Below the pieces are notes generated by a model, which made no database searches, was not told the origin of the DNA, and saw only the letters and a list, made by a program, of their open reading frames with translations. Below, piece after piece: positions 60,149 to 64,000 of a stretch of 64,000 bases of DNA. Position numbers and translations under genes: made by a program. Origin of the DNA: Azospirillum rugosum (lineage in GTDB: Bacteria > Pseudomonadota > Alphaproteobacteria > Azospirillales > Azospirillaceae); assembly GCF_017876155.1 (NCBI RefSeq), contig NZ_JAGINP010000001.1, forward strand, positions 186,001 to 250,000, in the 5' to 3' direction. The stretch's first letter is position 1. Each line of letters starts with the position of its first letter.

Positions 60149-61042
60149 ATGACCGTGCAAGCATCCGCCTCCGCGGGCGGCCGGCCGGAATGGGTCAACG
60201 CGATGCCGGCCGTGTTCGTGGTGCTGTGGAGCACGGGGTTCATCGGCGCGAAATACGGTCTGCCTTACGCGGAGCCGTTGACCTTCCTGCTGGTGCGTCT
60301 GGCGCTGGTCGCGGTGGTTCTGGCGGCGGTGGCCCTGGCGACCAAGGCCCCCTGGCCGAAGACCTGGCGCGAGGCCGGGCGCATCGCGCTCGCCGGGCTG
60401 CTTGTCCACGGCGTCTATCTGTCAGGCGTCTTCTGCGCGATTTCCAAGGGCGTGCCGGCCGGCGTCGCGGCGTTGATCGTCGGCGTGCAGCCCCTGCTCA
60501 CCGCCGCTCTGTCCGGCCCGCTTCTGGGCGAACGCGTGTCCGGCCGGCAATGGGGCGGCCTGCTGCTCGGGCTCGTCGGCGTGGCGCTCGTGGTGAGTGA
60601 AAAAGTCCATTTCGATTCGGGCAACGTCGCGGGGGTCGGGCTGGCCGTTGCCGCCCTGCTGGGCATCACCTTCGGCACGCTGTACCAGAAGCGCCACGGC
60701 ACGGCGATGGACCTGCGCAGCGGCGCCGCGATCCAGTACGCCGCCACGGCCGCGGTTCTGGCCGTCGCGGCCCCGCTGTTCGAGACCATGCAGATCCGCT
60801 GGACCGGGGAGTTCGTCTTCGCGCTGCTCTGGCTCAGCTTCGTGCTGTCGGTGGGGGCGATCTTCCTGCTGTTCGCGCTGATCCGCCGGGGCGCGGCGGC
60901 CCGCGTGGCGAGCCTGTTCTACCTGACCCCGCCGGTCACGGCGGTGATCGCCTGGGCGATGTTCGACGAACGGCTCGGCCTTCTGGCGCTGGCCGGCATG
61001 GCGATCGCCGTGGGCGGCGTGGCGCTGGTCAACCGGGCGTGA
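60149..61042 (+). CDS. DMT-family (EamA) transporter
   Basis: 297 residues with about ten TMs in two EamA repeats: AVFVVLWSTGFIGAKYGLPY at the start and LFYLTPPVTAVIAWAMFDER near the end. The family exports metabolites or toxic compounds; substrate unknown. It starts 15 bases after the antiporter stop and may share its transcript. It is only distantly similar to the copy at 25936. Confidence 0.9.
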   Translation: MTVQASASAGGRPEWVNAMPAVFVVLWSTGFIGAKYGLPYAEPLTFLLVRLALVAVVLAAVALATKAPWPKTWREAGRIALAGLLVHGVYLSGVFCAISKGVPAGVAALIVGVQPLLTAALSGPLLGERVSGRQWGGLLLGLVGVALVVSEKVHFDSGNVAGVGLAVAALLGITFGTLYQKRHGTAMDLRSGAAIQYAATAAVLAVAAPLFETMQIRWTGEFVFALLWLSFVLSVGAIFLLFALIRRGAAARVASLFYLTPPVTAVIAWAMFDERLGLLALAGMAIAVGGVALVNRA

Positions 61043-61264
61043 GCGTGGCCCTGAGACGAGGCCTGCGCCCGGGCGCGGCAGCGTGCGCATTGCCAGCGCC
61101 GCCGCGTCCGACTATTCTCCTTCGCATCAGCAGCGGTGGCGCCGGGCCGGGGATGACCCTCGCCGCGGCGCTCCGGAATCTGGCGATCGACCGCGTGGCA
61201 ACCAACGTGGCAACAAACACGGGGCCCACCATCATCGTGCCGACCAACATCGGAAGTGAGTGCC

Positions 61265-61657
61265 ATGGACGGCCTTGAGCCCATCTCGCTCGATGACACC
61301 CAAACCCTGCAGGCCATCGGCATCCTCGCCGACGTCCTGGACGGGGTGGACGGCCCCGGCGGGCTCGACACGGTGCTGGTGTCCAAGGCGCTGCGGCAGG
61401 TGATTGCCACCAAGTCGCAGCCGGCCTTCGAGTTCGCCTCGCGCGCCTTCAACACGCTCGACCCCGACATCCGCCGCAAGGTGGCGGAGGACGCCGACAA
61501 CGCCGCCCACGATGCGGTGGAACTGCGCGCCCGCGTCGGCGGCTTCCTGGCGACCCCGGCCGCGCGGGAGGCGGGCGCGTCCGGCCCCGCTCAGCCGACC
61601 AGCTTCCTGAACGCCCTCAACCTCCGTGCCCGCCGCCGGCCAAATCAGCCGGAGTAA
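61265..61657 (+). CDS. Small hypothetical helical protein
   Basis: 130 residues (MDGLEPISLDDTQTLQAIGI), soluble, helical. LDTVLVSKALRQVIATKSQP and AFEFASRAFNTLDPDIRRKV can be packed as helices; the end is Arg/Pro-rich. No known domain. Start ATG 61265. Its last 41 bases overlap the 3' end of the convergent LysR gene, which is unusual and worth noting for the annotation of both. Confidence 0.55.
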   Translation: MDGLEPISLDDTQTLQAIGILADVLDGVDGPGGLDTVLVSKALRQVIATKSQPAFEFASRAFNTLDPDIRRKVAEDADNAAHDAVELRARVGGFLATPAAREAGASGPAQPTSFLNALNLRARRRPNQPE

Positions 61658-62588
61658 GCGCGTTCCCGTTCTCCAGCTGCAGCAGGGCGCAGTCCCAATA
61701 GGGCCTGGGCCCGAAGCACTCGGCCAGGAAATCGACGAAGGCCCGCACCTTGGGCGACAGGTGCCGGTTCTGCGGGTACACCGCGTAGACGTTCGATTCC
61801 GACATGTAGCAATCGAGCAGAAGCGTCTTCAGCGCCCCGGTCGACAGCGCCTGCCCGACCATGAAGGTCGGCAGAACGACGATGCCGACTCCAGCGATGG
61901 CGGCTGCGTGCAGCAGATCGCCGTTGTTGGCCCGCAGCGATCCCGACACGCGGACGGTTCGCATCTCCTCCCCGACCCGGAACTGCCATTGCTCGGCGGC
62001 CGGAACGTTGGTGTAGATCAGGCAGTTGTGGTTGATCAGCTCCTCCGGGGTCGCCGGGGTGCCATGCTTTTCCAGATAAGCCGGGCTGGCGCAGACGACA
62101 CGGCGGGCGGGGGCGAGGCGCTTGGCGATCAGGGAGCTGTCGCGCAGCCGCCCGATGCGCACCGCGAGGTCGTAGCCCTCGTCGATCAGGTCCACATAGC
62201 GGTCGTTCACGTCCATCTCGATCTCGATGGACGTGTAGCGCGCCAGGAACTCCGCGATGGCCGGGGCGAGGTGCTGCATGCCGAAGGACACCGGGGCGTT
62301 GATCCGCAGCCGCCCCCGTGGGGCGGCGTGCAGGTCGGCCACGGCCTGCTCCGCCTCCTCCAGGTCGGTCAGGATGCGGGAGCAGCGCTCGTAATAGGCC
62401 TGCCCGACCTCCGTCAGGCTCAGCTTGCGCGTCGTGCGGTTCAGCAGCCGCGCGCCGAGCCGGTTCTCCAGCTCCGCGATGCGGCGGGAAACCACGGACT
62501 TGGACAGGTTCAGGCGCTCCGCGGCGGCCGTGAAGCTCCGGGTGTCCACCACCTTGATGAAGGCGAGCATGTCGTCGAGGCGATCCAT
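61617..62588 (-). CDS. LysR-family transcriptional regulator
   Basis: 323 residues from ATG 62588. An N-terminal winged HTH ([60 protein letters not shown]) is followed by a LysR substrate domain ([32 protein letters not shown]). It is divergent from wrbA with 122 bases between, and an ATTGTT-N11-AACAAT palindrome sits 4 bases from its start. It probably responds to quinone or oxidative stress and controls itself and wrbA. Inferred from position. Confidence 0.92.
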   Translation of the reverse strand: MDRLDDMLAFIKVVDTRSFTAAAERLNLSKSVVSRRIAELENRLGARLLNRTTRKLSLTEVGQAYYERCSRILTDLEEAEQAVADLHAAPRGRLRINAPVSFGMQHLAPAIAEFLARYTSIEIEMDVNDRYVDLIDEGYDLAVRIGRLRDSSLIAKRLAPARRVVCASPAYLEKHGTPATPEELINHNCLIYTNVPAAEQWQFRVGEEMRTVRVSGSLRANNGDLLHAAAIAGVGIVVLPTFMVGQALSTGALKTLLLDCYMSESNVYAVYPQNRHLSPKVRAFVDFLAECFGPRPYWDCALLQLENGNALTPADLAGGGHGG

Positions 62589-62591
62589 GCT

Positions 62592-62614
62592 ATTGTTGTA
62601 CACCCACGAACAAT
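62592..62614. promoter_or_regulatory. LysR-type operator (T-N11-A)
   Basis: ATTGTT (62592-62597) and AACAAT (62609-62614) are perfect inverted arms giving the T-N11-A signature. Directly upstream of the LysR gene start, which fits autorepression and control of the divergent wrbA. Confidence 0.6.
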
Positions 62615-62710
62615 GAAGTTCCAGCGCGCCGGATTTGCGGGGAGCCGACAACGCGTTATGTCTGTTGGCACCAGCACATCCAACCGCATGGAACGACAGG
62701 GAGTTCGGAC

Positions 62711-63313
62711 ATGGCCAAGGTTCTGGTCCTCTACTACAGCAGCTACGGGCATATCTCGACGATGGCGCAGGCGGCTGCGGAGGGGGCGCGCTCCGTTCCC
62801 GGCACCGAGGTGACCGTCAAGCGCGTGCCGGAGCTGGTGCCGGAAGACGTCCGGCAGAAGGCGCACTTCAAGGAAGAGCCGAACATTCCGATCGCCGACC
62901 CCAACGAACTGGCGAATTACGACGCGATCATCTTCGGCGTGCCGACCCGCTTCGGCAACATGCCCGGCCAGATGAAGAACTTCCTGGACCAGACCGGCGG
63001 CCTGTGGATGAAGGGCGCTCTGGTCGGCAAGGTCGGCAGCGTCTTCTCCTCCTCCGCGACGCAGCACGGCGGGCAGGAGAGCACGATTCTCACCACCCAC
63101 ACCGTCCTGCTGCACCAGGGCATGGTCATCGTCGGGCTGCCCTACAGCTTCCAGGGCCAGATGGGCGTGGACGAGGTGATGGGCAACAGCCCCTACGGTG
63201 CCAGCACCATCGCGGGCGGCGACGGTTCCCGCCAGCCGAGCGCGGTCGAACTGGACGGCGCCCGCTTCCAGGGCAAGCACGTCGCGGAGATCGCGACGAA
63301 GCTGCACGGTTGA
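62711..63313 (+). CDS. wrbA: NAD(P)H:quinone oxidoreductase WrbA type
   Basis: 200-residue flavodoxin-like quinone reductase, FMN-dependent, cytoplasmic, reduces quinones by two electrons to limit radicals. FMN-binding signature [13 protein letters not shown] at the start, then [20 protein letters not shown] and [14 protein letters not shown]. Length is typical. Ribosome site gacaggg before ATG 62711. Followed by a hairpin and the hydroquinone reductase gene, which fits a shared quinone-stress role. Confidence 0.95.
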   Translation: MAKVLVLYYSSYGHISTMAQAAAEGARSVPGTEVTVKRVPELVPEDVRQKAHFKEEPNIPIADPNELANYDAIIFGVPTRFGNMPGQMKNFLDQTGGLWMKGALVGKVGSVFSSSATQHGGQESTILTTHTVLLHQGMVIVGLPYSFQGQMGVDEVMGNSPYGASTIAGGDGSRQPSAVELDGARFQGKHVAEIATKLHG

Positions 63314-63321
63314 TCATGGTT

Positions 63322-63348
63322 CCCTCTCCCGGCCAGACCGGGAGAGGG
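63322..63348 (+). terminator. Hairpin after wrbA
   Basis: An 11-bp perfect stem ccctctcccgg / ccgggagaggg with a 5-base loop and ttt after. A terminator or attenuator before the next gene 27 bases on. Confidence 0.6.
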
Positions 63349-63374
63349 TTTGGATTGCATTTGGAGATTGAGCG

Positions 63375-64000
63375 ATGGGCCTGCTGATCGAAGGCCGCTG
63401 GCAAGACCAGTGGTACGACACGAAAACCACCGGCGGTGCGTTCGTGCGGCCGGAGACGCAGTTCCGGAACTGGGTGAAGGCCGACGGCTCGACGCCGTAC
63501 CGGCCCGAAGCCGGGCGCTATCACCTGTTCGTGTCGCTCGCCTGCCCTTGGGCGCACCGCACGCTGATCGTCCGCGCGCTGAAGGGGCTGACGGAGGTCA
63601 TCGGCGTCAGCGTCGTCGACCCGCTGATGCGCGAGGAAGGCTGGACCTTTCCGGAGCCCGACCCCATCACCGGATCCACCCGCCTCTACGAGGTCTACGC
63701 AAAGGCCAAGCCCGACTACACCGGGCGCGTTACGGTCCCGGTGTTGTGGGACAAAAAGACCGGCGCGATCGTGAACAACGAGTCGGCCGAGATCATCCGG
63801 ATGCTCAACCGCGAGTTCGACGCGTTCGGCGACCCGTCCGTCGACCTCTACCCCGCCGACCTCGCCGGTGCGATCGACGAGCTGAACGCCTTCGTCTACG
63901 ACCGGATCAACAACGGCGTCTACAAGGCCGGCTTTGCCACCAGCCAGGAGAAGTACGAGCAGGCCTTCGACGCCCTGTTCGCCGCCCTGGACGAGCTGGA
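63375..64000 (+). CDS. Glutathionyl-hydroquinone reductase (YqjG/ECM4 family), cut by the right edge
   Basis: The first 208 codons of a glutathione S-transferase family gene running off the window. It starts MGLLIEGRWQDQWYDTKTTG. The FVRPETQFRNWV segment and the catalytic SLACPWAHRTLIVRALKGL (Cys in CPWAH) are diagnostic for S-glutathionyl-hydroquinone reductases, which reduce glutathionylated quinols. The C-terminal half is missing here. Start ATG 63375 follows ggagattg. With wrbA and the LysR gene it forms a quinone-detoxifying set. Confidence 0.93.
   Translation, partial: MGLLIEGRWQDQWYDTKTTGGAFVRPETQFRNWVKADGSTPYRPEAGRYHLFVSLACPWAHRTLIVRALKGLTEVIGVSVVDPLMREEGWTFPEPDPITGSTRLYEVYAKAKPDYTGRVTVPVLWDKKTGAIVNNESAEIIRMLNREFDAFGDPSVDLYPADLAGAIDELNAFVYDRINNGVYKAGFATSQEKYEQAFDALFAALDEL

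Noticed and set aside
57195..60164. A 989-codon open frame on the minus strand
   Set aside because: It is the complement of the antiporter gene and is His/Gln/Arg-rich with no domain; GC-rich DNA keeps the antisense frame open.

Overview
The window is GC-rich, tightly packed chromosomal DNA of an alphaproteobacterium. Gene content and protein style fit Azospirillum or a close Rhodospirillales relative: ChvG/ChvI, DUF2336, a SUF operon with SufU and a DUF59 protein, CtrA-type boxes (TTAA-N7-TTAAC), EcfG-type stress promoters (GGAAC-N16/17-CGTT or TGTT), a sigma-54 promoter with FlbD-like elements, and two bacteriohemerythrins. The genus is inferred from these traits; no rRNA or tRNA gene was seen to anchor it.

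Layout. 1-8.0 kb: a cut-off hemerythrin, a CBS protein, a three-gene MotA/ExbB-like membrane operon, a YajQ-family protein, a gene under a sigma-54 promoter, a phosphoesterase, a secreted protein and an ABC exporter. 8.2-11.9 kb: small stress membrane proteins, a CYTH phosphatase, a large Gly/Arg/Tyr-rich BON protein and a hemerythrin. 12.1-15.3 kb: a Fic-like and a CocE-like protein that both lack catalytic residues, then apt. 15.5-19.1 kb: an Mla lipid-transport operon. 19.2-28.3 kb: DUF2336, phosphatase, TerC, DUF3618, YihY, acyltransferase-like, DMT transporter, a FlaF-like/DUF2934 gene with a CtrA box, and a PagL-like protein without its active site. 28.6-38.6 kb: a kinase-like/P-loop fusion, universal stress protein, hybrid histidine kinase and receiver, folate genes, a lipoprotein, a CoxG-like protein and a cytochrome c. 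38.7-42.4 kb: pepN, a repeat-rich gene-poor stretch and an orphan antitoxin. 42.5-49.4 kb: a complete suf operon read leftward from an Rrf2 regulator behind an IscR-like operator. 49.6-52.2 kb: a three-gene stress operon. 52.3-64 kb: a coiled-coil protein, a small-RNA candidate, a lipoprotein overlapping chvI-chvG, a Na+/H+ antiporter with a cyclic-nucleotide domain, a DMT transporter, and a LysR/wrbA/glutathionyl-hydroquinone reductase group.

How the genes work together. Three regulatory layers can be read in the DNA: EcfG general stress (8.3, 8.5, 52.2 kb, with weaker sites at 9.8, 22.9 and 36.7 kb), CtrA/sigma-54 motility and cell cycle (3.9, 27.6, 54.3 kb, weaker at 20.1 kb), and iron-sulfur homeostasis (49.3 kb). 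Two families of long inverted repeats punctuate the window, one copy lying inside the suf operon. The best candidates for something undescribed are the 1.4-3.2 kb proton-channel-like operon, whose ExbD/MotB-like partner carries a DUF2135-like domain, and the CtrA-linked FlaF-like/DUF2934 fusion.
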